64,000 nt of DNA from Pseudomonas neuropathica (GTDB taxonomy: Bacteria; Pseudomonadota; Gammaproteobacteria; Pseudomonadales; Pseudomonadaceae): contig NZ_JACOPX010000016.1 in the NCBI RefSeq assembly GCF_015461835.1, forward strand, positions 1 through 64,000, in the 5' to 3' direction. Below the pieces are notes generated by a model, which saw nothing but the letters and a program-made list of their open reading frames with translations, ran no database searches and was not told the origin of the DNA. Numbering within the stretch: position 1 is the stretch's first letter; the number at the start of each line of letters is the position of its first letter. This document shows positions 38,831 through 46,979 of the stretch, in pieces. The position numbers and the translations under genes were made by a program.

Positions 38831-40513
38831 TCAGCGCACACGCACGTAAGTACCGGGCGCTGCCTCCATCGGTGGATAGTTCGGGTTGCCGAGGGTGAAC
38901 GTGGTTTCGTGTTGCGCCCCGGAGCGTTGCTGAATCCACTCCAGCCACTGCGGCCACCAACTGCCGTCGACGTGCTTGCCGTCGTAGTACCAGGCCCGCG
39001 GGTCGCTGCTCATCTTGCCGTTGTCGATGTACGCGGCTTTCGGATTGCTCGGCGGGTTGAGGATGCTCTGCACGTGACCGCTGTTGGACAGCACGAAACG
39101 CCGTTCGCCGCCGAGCAGCAGGGTCGAGCGATACACCGCATCCCACGGGGTGATGTGATCGTTCATGCCGGCGACGCTGAAGCTGTCGACAGTGACTTTC
39201 TGCAAGTCGATCGGCGTGCCGCACACTTCCAGGCCACCCGGATGGGTCAGCGGGTTGTGCTTGAAGAAGTCCAGCAGGTCGCCGTGAAATGCCGCCGGCA
39301 GCCGGGTGTTGTCGTTGTTCCAGTAGAGGATGTCGAAGGCTGGCGGCTCTTTGCCCAGCAGGTAATTGTTGACGAAGTAGCTCCAGATCAAATCGTTGGG
39401 GCGCATCCAGGCGAAGACCTTGGCCATGTCACGACCATCGAGCACGCCTTTCTGGTACGAGCGGCGCTTGGCGGCTTCCAGGGTCTGTTCGTCGGCGAAG
39501 AGAGTTGCCGGGGTTTCGATCTGGCTGTCGAGCAGGCTGACCAGGTAGGTCGCACTGGAGACGCGGCGCAGTTGCCGTTTGGCCTGCAAATGCCCTTGCA
39601 GGGCGGCGATGGTCAGGCCGCCGGCGCAGGCGCCCATCAGATTGACCTCGCGGGCGCCGGTGATCGCCCGGCAGATGTTCATCGCCTCTTCCACCGCCTC
39701 GACATATGTCGACAGGCCCCATTCGCGATGGCGCACATCCGGATTGCGCCAACTGATCATGAAGGTCTGCAGGCCGTTTTTCAGTGCGTACTGGACGAAG
39801 CTGTTGTGCGGGCTGAGGTCGAAAATGTAGTACTTGTTGATTTGCGGCGGAACCACCAGCAGCGGCTTGGCGTACTGCTTTTCGCTCATCGGTCGGTACT
39901 GGATCAGCTCTAGCATCTCGTTGCGAAACACCACCGAGCCGGTGGTGGTGGCGACGGTCTTGCCGACCTCGAAAGCCTGCTTGGTCACTTGGCGCGGCAG
40001 GCCATCGTTGTGCAGCAAATCATCGAACAAATGGCTGAGACCACGCACCAGACTGTGCCCGCCGGAGTTGAACAGCTCCTTGACCGCCAGCGGGTTGAGC
40101 AAGGTGTTCGACGGTGCCACGGCGTCATTGAGCAGGGTGAAAGCGAAGTGCGCGCGGGCGCGATCGTCATCACTCATGTTGCTTTCGTCGATCCAGCTTT
40201 TGACCTGTTTCTGCCAGGCCAGATAGGCCTGCAGGCTGCGTCGGTAGAACGGGTTGAGGCTCCACGCCGGGTCAGCGAAACGGCTGTCGTTCGGATTGGT
40301 CGGGTGCAGGGTTTCGCCGAGCAGAACGCGACCCAATTGGCCGCCGAGTTTCAACGCGTGCTTCGCACTGTGGATCGGGTTGCGCAGGCCATGGGCTGCC
40401 ACACTGCGCAAGGTCGAGATCAGGTCCCGGCCACGCAGGCCGGTGATCGCACTTTGTGCATTGATGAACACGGCGGGGCTGGGCACTACGCCCGTCGCTG
40501 GTTTGTCGCGCAT
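38831..40513 (-). CDS. phaC2: Class II PHA synthase PhaC2
   Basis: 560-residue polymerase that makes medium-chain-length polyhydroxyalkanoate from (R)-3-hydroxyacyl-CoA. The lipase-like box with Cys nucleophile is NLMGACAGGLTIAAL (GxCxG, about 296); Asp is in VAGMNDHITPWDAV and His in LSNSGHVQSILNPP. Length is typical of class II. It lies after phaZ in the same direction with a gap of about 140 bases. It is a paralogue of phaC1 (41650), with which it shares most motifs; substrate preferences usually differ slightly. Confidence 0.95.
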   Translation of the reverse strand: MRDKPATGVVPSPAVFINAQSAITGLRGRDLISTLRSVAAHGLRNPIHSAKHALKLGGQLGRVLLGETLHPTNPNDSRFADPAWSLNPFYRRSLQAYLAWQKQVKSWIDESNMSDDDRARAHFAFTLLNDAVAPSNTLLNPLAVKELFNSGGHSLVRGLSHLFDDLLHNDGLPRQVTKQAFEVGKTVATTTGSVVFRNEMLELIQYRPMSEKQYAKPLLVVPPQINKYYIFDLSPHNSFVQYALKNGLQTFMISWRNPDVRHREWGLSTYVEAVEEAMNICRAITGAREVNLMGACAGGLTIAALQGHLQAKRQLRRVSSATYLVSLLDSQIETPATLFADEQTLEAAKRRSYQKGVLDGRDMAKVFAWMRPNDLIWSYFVNNYLLGKEPPAFDILYWNNDNTRLPAAFHGDLLDFFKHNPLTHPGGLEVCGTPIDLQKVTVDSFSVAGMNDHITPWDAVYRSTLLLGGERRFVLSNSGHVQSILNPPSNPKAAYIDNGKMSSDPRAWYYDGKHVDGSWWPQWLEWIQQRSGAQHETTFTLGNPNYPPMEAAPGTYVRVR

Positions 40514-40652
40514 GACTCAACACTCCTTCGTCTTCAGGCCAAAAACAAACTCACCGAACCAGAACACCATAGACGCTGTTGCGGGTTGCTGCCTGCGCGG
40601 CGTCCTGCCGCGCACTCTTTCTTAAAGCACTGCATAAAGCCTGCCGCCGGGG

Positions 40653-41507
40653 TCAGCCGCCGAGCGGTGTCGGATGCGGGTGCATCACCGCCCGCTGACG
40701 TTCCTCCTGGAGGAATTTCATGATGATCGGCGCCACCGCTTCAGCACGGGTAATCAGGAACAGATGACCGTCGTCGATGATGTGCAGTTGGGCATTGGGA
40801 ATGCGCCAGGCGAGCATGCGCATGTTGATCAGCGGGATCAGCGGATCGTCATCACCGGCCAGCACCAGCGTCGGCTGATGGATCTTGTGCAGCCAGTGAA
40901 TGCTGGTCCAGCCGAGGCCGGCGAACAGTTGCCAGTAGTAACCGAGCTTGCCCGCCGAACGCACTTTCGCCGCGTGACTGGCCGCCAGCGTCGGGTCACG
41001 ACGGAACGAGCCGCCGTAGATCAGCGGGGCAATGCGGATCACGTGGGAAGGCTGAATGTAGCGCCGTGGACTGGCCATCATCCACAGCACTTTCGGCTTG
41101 CCCGGCACCATCACCGCACCGGCAGCGGTCGCCGCCAGCACCAGTTTCTTGCAGCGCTCGGGGTAGTCGTAGGCGAACTGCTGCGCGAGTGCGCCGCCCC
41201 ACGACACGCCGATGACGTTGACCTGACCGTAGTCGAGGTAATCGAGCATTCTCGACGTCAGCTTGGCCAGCCCGGGAAAGCGATACGGCCGGTTCGGCGT
41301 CGAGGAACCACCGACACCGGGCACGTCGAAGGCGATCACTTCCAGATCCGGGTCCAGCGCCGCGACAAACGGGAATACCAGCTCCAGGTTGGCGCCAATG
41401 CCGTTGAAAATCAGCAAGGGCGTCAAGTGAGGCTTGCCGGGGCGCACCGCCGTGCGGAGGGTCTGGCCATCCAGATCGACGGTACGGAATATGAACGGTT
41501 GCGGCAT
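40653..41507 (-). CDS. phaZ: Intracellular PHA depolymerase PhaZ
   Basis: 284-residue alpha/beta hydrolase that degrades mcl-PHA inside the cell. Nucleophile Ser in the box GVSWGGALAQ (about 102), Asp in LAGDDDPLIP, and His in IDDGHLFLIT. The N-terminus MPQPFIFRTVDLDGQTLRTA is typical for Pseudomonas PhaZ. It lies between the two synthase genes, which lets polymer synthesis and breakdown be set by one transcript. A type C REP doublet separates it from phaC1. Confidence 0.95.
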   Translation of the reverse strand: MPQPFIFRTVDLDGQTLRTAVRPGKPHLTPLLIFNGIGANLELVFPFVAALDPDLEVIAFDVPGVGGSSTPNRPYRFPGLAKLTSRMLDYLDYGQVNVIGVSWGGALAQQFAYDYPERCKKLVLAATAAGAVMVPGKPKVLWMMASPRRYIQPSHVIRIAPLIYGGSFRRDPTLAASHAAKVRSAGKLGYYWQLFAGLGWTSIHWLHKIHQPTLVLAGDDDPLIPLINMRMLAWRIPNAQLHIIDDGHLFLITRAEAVAPIIMKFLQEERQRAVMHPHPTPLGG

Positions 41508-41547
41508 GCGTCAGGCCCTGTGGATTTCAAGTACACCCCGCCCCCTG

Positions 41548-41631
41548 TGTAGGAGCTGCCGAAGGCTGCGATCTGTTGATCTTGATTTTAAAAACAGAAT
41601 CAAAAGATCGCAGCCTGCGGCAGCTCCTACA
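41548..41631. repeat. REP doublet, type C
   Basis: Arms GTAGGAGCTGCCGAAGGCTG and GCAGCCTGCGGCAGCTCCTAC with an inner ATCAAAAGATC/GATCT pair, between phaC1 and phaZ. Confidence 0.88.
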
Positions 41632-41649
41632 TTGGGCCGGGTGTGTCAG

Positions 41650-43329
41650 TTACCGCTCATGTACATAAGTGCCCGGCGAGGCTTCACCGGCCGGGTACGC
41701 TTTGTTGCCCAGTTTCAGCGGGGCCTTTTTCAGGTTGCCCGAGCGCTCGGCCTGCCACGCCTGCCAGTACAGCCACCAGGAATCGGTGTGCTTGGTCGAG
41801 TTCTCTTGCCACTCATCGGCATTGGCCGCCATTTCTTCGCCGGTCATGTAGCGCGATTTCGGGTTGCCCGGCGGGTTCAGAATGCTCTGGATATGCCCGC
41901 TGCTCGACAGCACGAACTCGACCTTGCCGCCAAACAGCTGCGCCGACTTGTAGCAGGACTTCCACGGCGTGATGTGGTCGTTGGTGCCGGCCAGCGAGAA
42001 GATGTCGGCGGTGACCTGCTTGAGGTCGATCGGCGTACCGCACACTTCCAGTGCATTGGGGCGAATCAGTGGGTTGTTTTTGAACATCTCGATCAGGTCG
42101 CCATGGAACGCGGCGGGCAAGCGTGTGGTGTCGTTGTTCCAGAACAGGATGTCGAACACCGGCGGCTCGTTGCCGAGCAGGTAGTTGTTGACCCAGTAGT
42201 TCCAGATCAGATCATTGGGGCGCATCCACGCGAAGACCTTGGCCATGTCTTTGCCTTCCAGTACACCGGCCTGATAGGAATGGCGCTTGGCGGTCTCCAG
42301 GGTCTGCTCGTCGACGAACAAGGCGACGTCGCTGTCCAGGGTGGTGTCGAGCACGCTGACCAGCAGCGTGAGGGCATTGACCTTCTTCTCGCCGATCGCC
42401 GCGTAATGGCCGAGCAGGGCGGTGCAGGTGATGCCACCGGAGCAGGCACCGAGCATGTTCACGTCTTTGCTGCCGGTGATCGCGGTGACCACGTCGACGG
42501 CTTCTTTCAGGGCATCGATGTACGTCGACAGGCCCCACTCGCGCTGGGCCTTGGTCGGGTTGCGCCAGCTGACGATGAACGTCTGCACGTTATTGCGCAG
42601 GCAGAAGCGCGCCAGACTCTTGTCCGGGCTCAGATCGAAGACATAGAACTTGTTGATCTGCGGTGGCACCACCAGCAATGGGCGCTCGTGGACTTGCTCG
42701 GTGATCGGCTTGTACTGGATCAGTTCCAGCACGTCGTTGCGAAACACCACCGCACCTTCGGTCACGCCGAGGCTTTTGCCGACTTCGAACGCGCCCATGT
42801 TGACCTGACTCGGCATGCCGCCGTTGTGCACCAGATCCTTGGCCAGATGCGAGAGGCCATCGAGCAGGCTTTTACCGCCGGTTTCGAAGAAACGTTTGAC
42901 TGCTGCGGGGTTGGCCGCGGTGTTGGTCGGGGCCATGGCTTCGGTCATCAGATTGATGACGAAGTGGCCGCGGGCGATGTCTTTGGGTGAGAGGCTGCTG
43001 TCATCGATCCAGGCATGGAGCTCCTTGCGCCACGCCAGGTAAGTTTGCAGATAACGTTTGTAGAGCGGGTTCTGGCTCCACGCAGGATCAGCGAAGCGAC
43101 GGTCATCGCCTGCCGGTTGCAGTTCGGATTTGCCGAACAGCACGTTCTTCAGTTCGAGGCCGAAATGGGTGACGTGCCTGACGCTATGGATCGGTTGTTT
43201 GATGGCCTGTTTCAGCACCATACGAGCAGAGGCCAGCAGATCCTTTCCGCGTAGCCCAACGACGGGATTAAGCCCCAGGGTGTTTTCCGAGGCTTGGTAC
43301 TTCAGGTCATCGTTATTCTTGTTACTCAT
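41650..43329 (-). CDS. phaC1: Class II PHA synthase PhaC1
   Basis: 559-residue mcl-PHA polymerase. Catalytic Cys in NMLGACSGGITCTALLGH (about 296), Asp in LAGTNDHITPWKSC and His in LSSSGHIQSILNPP. N-terminus MSNKNNDDLKYQASENTLG is standard, after a GGAG ribosome site. First gene of the phaC1-Z-C2-D unit. Two control features are visible: a candidate sigma-54 promoter at 43455-43470 and overlapping AAnAAnAA motifs in codons 3-6, where Hfq-Crc is known to repress phaC1 in P. putida. Confidence 0.97.
   Translation of the reverse strand: MSNKNNDDLKYQASENTLGLNPVVGLRGKDLLASARMVLKQAIKQPIHSVRHVTHFGLELKNVLFGKSELQPAGDDRRFADPAWSQNPLYKRYLQTYLAWRKELHAWIDDSSLSPKDIARGHFVINLMTEAMAPTNTAANPAAVKRFFETGGKSLLDGLSHLAKDLVHNGGMPSQVNMGAFEVGKSLGVTEGAVVFRNDVLELIQYKPITEQVHERPLLVVPPQINKFYVFDLSPDKSLARFCLRNNVQTFIVSWRNPTKAQREWGLSTYIDALKEAVDVVTAITGSKDVNMLGACSGGITCTALLGHYAAIGEKKVNALTLLVSVLDTTLDSDVALFVDEQTLETAKRHSYQAGVLEGKDMAKVFAWMRPNDLIWNYWVNNYLLGNEPPVFDILFWNNDTTRLPAAFHGDLIEMFKNNPLIRPNALEVCGTPIDLKQVTADIFSLAGTNDHITPWKSCYKSAQLFGGKVEFVLSSSGHIQSILNPPGNPKSRYMTGEEMAANADEWQENSTKHTDSWWLYWQAWQAERSGNLKKAPLKLGNKAYPAGEASPGTYVHER
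43313..43323 (-). promoter_or_regulatory. Hfq/Crc-type A-rich motif in the first codons of phaC1
   Basis: Reading the coding strand, AACAAGAATAA holds two overlapping matches to AAnAAnAA (AACAAGAA and AAGAATAA) six bases after the A of the ATG. The position fits translational repression by Hfq-Crc, a mechanism reported for phaC1 in P. putida. Confidence 0.6.
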
Positions 43330-43454
43330 CTACGACGCTCCATTGTCCTGAGACGAGTACCCGGTTTTCTGCTGTGCAGTTCCACAGCCAATGCCAGGTA
43401 CTACTGCTCGGGTGACCGTTAATTCTGCATAGCTGCTTTACAGTCGTAGAGCAC

Positions 43455-43470
43455 TGCAGGGAACTTGCCA
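43455..43470 (-). promoter_or_regulatory. Candidate sigma-54 promoter of phaC1
   Basis: On the minus strand TGGCAAGTTCCCTGCA has GG and GC exactly 10 bases apart, close to TGGCACG-N4-TTGCA. It would start transcription near 43444, leaving a leader of about 115 bases. A sigma-54 promoter before phaC1 has been proposed in P. aeruginosa. No activator site was identified. Confidence 0.5.
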
Positions 43471-43587
43471 GCTCCATTGGTTACCCGAGTTTAATTTTTT
43501 TCGCAAGCAGGCCGATCCTCGGCCACACAGCAGAGCATTCAAACAGATGAATTTAGAAAATGCCCTCTAATGAGCGCAAGGCTCGGA

Positions 43588-43965
43588 CTAGAGCATCAGC
43601 TTGACGATCGACTCGCTCGGGTCGCGGGTTTTTCCGGCGGCTTTGAGCTCGGCCAGATAATCGGCCCAGAGTGCGTCATAACGTCGCCCCAGCTCGTAGA
43701 GATAATCCCAGGTGAACAAGCCGCTGTCGTGACCGTCGTCGAAGGTCAGTTTCAGTGCGTAGTGACCGGCCGGTTCCAGCTTGCTCAGACCGACGTTGAT
43801 CTTGCCGAATTGCAGGATCGGTTTGCCGTGGCCCTGGACCTCGGCGGAGGGGGAATGCACGCGCAGGAATTCGGCGGGCAGGGTGTATTCCTCGCCGGAC
43901 GCATAGGTGAGCGTCAGGGTTTTCGAGGCTTTGTGCAGTTTGATGTCGGTGGGGATTTGAGTCAT
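43588..43965 (-). CDS. DUF971 (GBBH-like N-terminal) protein
   Basis: 125-residue protein of the DUF971 family, related to the N-terminal domain of gamma-butyrobetaine hydroxylase. Visible features: KLHKASKTLTLTYASGEEY, EFLRVHSPSAEVQGHG and HDSGLFTWDYLYELG. The ATG at 43965 (MTQIPTDIKLHK) is the conserved start; the frame is open into the REP doublet upstream but that is not coding. The family lacks the dioxygenase domain, and its role is unknown; related proteins have been linked to iron-sulphur metabolism. It sits between hslU and phaC1. Confidence 0.85.
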   Translation of the reverse strand: MTQIPTDIKLHKASKTLTLTYASGEEYTLPAEFLRVHSPSAEVQGHGKPILQFGKINVGLSKLEPAGHYALKLTFDDGHDSGLFTWDYLYELGRRYDALWADYLAELKAAGKTRDPSESIVKLML

Positions 43966-44002
43966 GGGCTGGCGTCCGATGTGTGGGCGACCCTTGAGCA
44001 AA

Positions 44003-44092
44003 TGTGGGAGCGAGCTTGCTCGCGAGAGCGGTGTGTCAGACAACATTGATGTCGACTGACACGGCCTCTTCGCGAGCAAGCTCGCTCCCACA
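44003..44092. repeat. REP doublet, type B
   Basis: Arms of the GTGGGAGCGAGCTTGCTCGC type at 44003-44026 and 44069-44092, between hslU and the DUF971 gene. Confidence 0.9.
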
Positions 44093-44118
44093 GGGTCCGC
44101 TACTGCTGTAAGTATGGC

Positions 44119-45456
44119 TTACAGGATATAACGGGACAGGTCTTCGTTCTGCGCCAATTCGCCGAGGTGGCTGTTGACGTATTCGGCGTCGATCAGAATC
44201 GGCTTCTCATCGTGGGTGCTGGCCAGATCGCCGGCACTGAACGAAACCTCTTCCAGCAGACGCTCAAGCAGCGTGTGCAAGCGACGGGCACCGATGTTCT
44301 CGGTTTTCTCGTTGACCTGCCAGGCGATCTCCGCCAGACGCTTGATGCCTTCCGGCTGGAACTGGATGTTCAGGCCTTCGGTTTTCAGCAGCGCGCAATA
44401 TTGCTCGGTCAGCGAGGCATGCGGTTCGCTGAGGATGCGTTCGAAGTCCGACGGGCTCAGGGCCTTGAGTTCAACGCGAATCGGCAGACGACCTTGCAAC
44501 TCAGGCACCAGATCGCTCGGCTTGCTCAGGTGGAACGCACCGGAGGCGATAAACAGGATGTGGTCAGTCTTGACCATGCCCAGTTTGGTGTTGACGGTGC
44601 AGCCTTCGATCAGCGGCAGCAGGTCGCGCTGTACGCCTTCACGGGACACATCAGCGCCACCGACGTTACCGCGCTTGGCGACTTTGTCGATTTCGTCGAT
44701 GAACACGATGCCGTGCTGTTCAACGGCTTCCAGCGCCTTGGCCTTCAGCTCTTCTTCGTTGACCAGACGCCCGGCTTCTTCGTCGCGCACCAGCTTCAGC
44801 GCTTCTTTGACCTTGAGCTTGCGCGCTTTCTTTTTGCCCTTGCCCATGTTGGCGAACAGCGACTGCAACTGGTTGGTCATCTCTTCCATGCCAGGCGGCG
44901 TGGCAATTTCGATGCCGGCAACTTCGGCGACTTCGATTTCGATTTCCTTGTCATCCAGCTGACCTTCGCGCAGGCGCTTGCGGAACAGCTGACGGGTGTT
45001 GGAATCGGAGCTCGGCGCTTCTTCATTGCTGAAGCCCATGCGGGCCGGCGGCAGCAGTGCGTCGAGGATACGATCCTCGGCAGCGTCTTCGGCGCGATGG
45101 CGAACGCGGGTCATTTCCTGCTCACGGAGCATCTTGATCGCGGCGTCGGCCAGATCACGGATGATCGATTCGACGTCACGACCGACGTAGCCGACTTCGG
45201 TGAACTTGGTCGCTTCGACCTTGATGAACGGTGCGTTGGCCAGTTTCGCCAGGCGACGGGCGATCTCGGTTTTACCGACACCGGTCGGGCCGATCATCAG
45301 GATGTTCTTCGGGGTCACTTCAACGCGCAGCTCTTCAGGCAGCTGCATGCGGCGCCAGCGGTTGCGCAGGGCAATCGCGACGGCGCGCTTGGCATCGTCC
45401 TGGCCGATGATATGGCGGTTGAGTTCGTGGACGATTTCGCGGGGAGTCATGGACAT
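44119..45456 (-). CDS. hslU: ATP-dependent protease ATPase subunit HslU
   Basis: 445-residue AAA+ unfoldase that feeds substrates to HslV. Walker A is GPTGVGKTEIARRLAKL (about 56-72), with the pore motif in EVGYVGRDVES; an inserted I-domain lies in the middle; Walker B is GIVFIDEIDKVAKRG, and sensor 2 is in NIGARRLHTLLERLLEE. The C-terminal end (EDLSRYIL) is the activating tail inserted into HslV. The gene follows hslV after about 55 bases, the usual hslVU order. Confidence 0.98.
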   Translation of the reverse strand: MSMTPREIVHELNRHIIGQDDAKRAVAIALRNRWRRMQLPEELRVEVTPKNILMIGPTGVGKTEIARRLAKLANAPFIKVEATKFTEVGYVGRDVESIIRDLADAAIKMLREQEMTRVRHRAEDAAEDRILDALLPPARMGFSNEEAPSSDSNTRQLFRKRLREGQLDDKEIEIEVAEVAGIEIATPPGMEEMTNQLQSLFANMGKGKKKARKLKVKEALKLVRDEEAGRLVNEEELKAKALEAVEQHGIVFIDEIDKVAKRGNVGGADVSREGVQRDLLPLIEGCTVNTKLGMVKTDHILFIASGAFHLSKPSDLVPELQGRLPIRVELKALSPSDFERILSEPHASLTEQYCALLKTEGLNIQFQPEGIKRLAEIAWQVNEKTENIGARRLHTLLERLLEEVSFSAGDLASTHDEKPILIDAEYVNSHLGELAQNEDLSRYIL

Positions 45457-45510
45457 AATAATTGACGGTCCTCAAGCAGAAACAAGCCGTGGCACAGGGC
45501 CGCGTCAGGC

Positions 45511-46041
45511 TTATTCAGCGAGATCCTGCTCCTCAATGGTCTGAGTGTGGTTGGTGAATACACAGATGTCGCCGGCGATACCGAGGGCGGTTTCGACGAT
45601 TTCACGGGCCGACAGATCGGTCTTTTTCAGCAGGGCACTGGCCGCGGCTTGCGCGTAGCCGCCGCCGGAACCCATGGCGATCAGGCCATCTTCGGGCTCG
45701 ACCACGTCACCGTTGCCGGTAATGATCAGCGAGGCGTCCTTGTTGGCGACCGCGAGCATGGCTTCGAGGCGGCTCAGGGAGCGGTCGGTGCGCCATTCTT
45801 TGGCGAGTTCGACAGCGGCGCGCACCAAGTGGCCCTGATGTTTTTCAAGTTGGCCTTCGAAACGTTCGAAGAGGGTAAAGGCGTCGGCGGTGGCACCGGC
45901 AAAACCAGCGATGACCTGACCGTGGTACAGGCGACGGACTTTTTTCGCGTTGCCTTTCATCACGGTATTGCCGAGAGAAACCTGGCCGTCGCCGCCCATG
46001 ACGACTTTGCCGTGACGGCGGACTGAAACGATGGTGGTCAA
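45511..46041 (-). CDS. hslV: ATP-dependent protease peptidase subunit HslV
   Basis: 176-residue proteasome beta-like peptidase with an N-terminal threonine nucleophile. The start is set by chemistry: the TTG at 46041 encodes the initiator followed by TTIVSVRRHGKVVMGGDGQ, so methionine removal exposes the catalytic Thr1. GGAG lies nine bases before the TTG. The open frame runs 16 residues further upstream, but that would bury the nucleophile. Other motifs: GFAGATADAFTLFERFE and IGSGGGYA-like MGSGGGYAQAAA. Works with HslU. Confidence 0.96.
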   Translation of the reverse strand: MTTIVSVRRHGKVVMGGDGQVSLGNTVMKGNAKKVRRLYHGQVIAGFAGATADAFTLFERFEGQLEKHQGHLVRAAVELAKEWRTDRSLSRLEAMLAVANKDASLIITGNGDVVEPEDGLIAMGSGGGYAQAAASALLKKTDLSAREIVETALGIAGDICVFTNHTQTIEEQDLAE

Positions 46042-46145
46042 GGGAAGAGTCTCCACACAGCGGGGCGAAAGTGCCTTATGCCCATTCATATGGGGGTGCT
46101 GGAGAGGATTTCAACCGGGGAGGGTGCGGAGGGACGAACGGCGAC

Positions 46146-46235
46146 CCCCTGTAGGAGCTGCCGAAGGCTGCGATCTTTTGATCTTGATCTGAAACAAAAT
46201 CAAAAGATCGCAGCCTTCGGCAGCTCCTACAGGGG
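46146..46235. repeat. REP doublet, type C
   Basis: Near-perfect arms (46146-46179 and 46201-46235) of CCCCTGTAGGAGCTGCCGAA continuing to GATCTTTTGATCTTG, between the SPOR gene and hslV. Confidence 0.92.
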
Positions 46236-46261
46236 ATTTGTGGCGCCCGTGTGGGAGGGAA

Positions 46262-46978
46262 TCAGCGGCTTTGGCGTTGTTGTAACAACAGGTTGCTGAA
46301 GCCGGCGCCGGCCAGTTGTTTCTGTGCCGTGGTCAGTTGTTCGCGGTTGCTGAACGGACCAACCAAAACGCGATACCAGGTTTCATCCTTCACTGTGCCG
46401 GACTCAACCGCTACGGCCTGACCGAGCAGAATGATCTGCGCGCGGACCTTGTCGGCATCGGTTTCCTTGCGGAACGATCCGGCCTGCAAGAAGAACTTGG
46501 TTACCGGCGCCGCTTTGCTCACCGGTGGTGCTGGCGGCGGGGTAATCCCGGCCAGTGCGGCCTGCGCGCGTGCGGTGTCGATCTTCGCCGCTTCCGCCGG
46601 GGTCACCGGCGTGGTCGGGATGGCCGGCACTTGTGGCGTCGGCAGGGTCTTCTCCGGCACGGCGTCCGGCGGCACGATCACTTCCGATTCCGGCAGCAGG
46701 GTGTAGAAGTCGTACTTCGGCTTCACCGGTTGCGTCGGGCTCGGCGGGGTCTTGTTGGCCTCGGCGATCTTCGATGCTTTCTGCTGTTGCGCCTGTTCGA
46801 CCTTCTCGCGCTTGACCGTGTCGCTGCCCTTGCCCGGCTCCAGCTTCATCAGGAACACGATGAACGCGCCGACCGTGAGGCCGATGGCCATCCACAGCCA
46901 ACCCGGAATCGGTTGCTTCGCAGGAGCTTGGTAACGGCTGGCGCCACGCTTGGGTGCAGGTTTTTTCTTGGCAGCCAA
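46262..46978 (-). CDS. SPOR-domain membrane protein (FtsN-like)
   Basis: 238-residue bitopic inner-membrane protein: basic cytoplasmic start (MAAKKKPAPKRGASRYQAPA), one helix at about 27-42 (WLWMAIGLTVGAFIVFLM), a Pro/Ala/Lys-rich periplasmic linker, and a C-terminal SPOR domain (about 160-235: FFLQAGSFRKETDADKVRA, YRVLVGPFSNREQLTTAQ). SPOR domains bind denuded septal peptidoglycan, so the protein probably acts in division, as FtsN does; the architecture and place beside hslV and argS fit FtsN-like genes. It follows argS by one base. Confidence 0.88.
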   Translation of the reverse strand: MAAKKKPAPKRGASRYQAPAKQPIPGWLWMAIGLTVGAFIVFLMKLEPGKGSDTVKREKVEQAQQQKASKIAEANKTPPSPTQPVKPKYDFYTLLPESEVIVPPDAVPEKTLPTPQVPAIPTTPVTPAEAAKIDTARAQAALAGITPPPAPPVSKAAPVTKFFLQAGSFRKETDADKVRAQIILLGQAVAVESGTVKDETWYRVLVGPFSNREQLTTAQKQLAGAGFSNLLLQQRQSR

Positions 46979-46979
46979 C

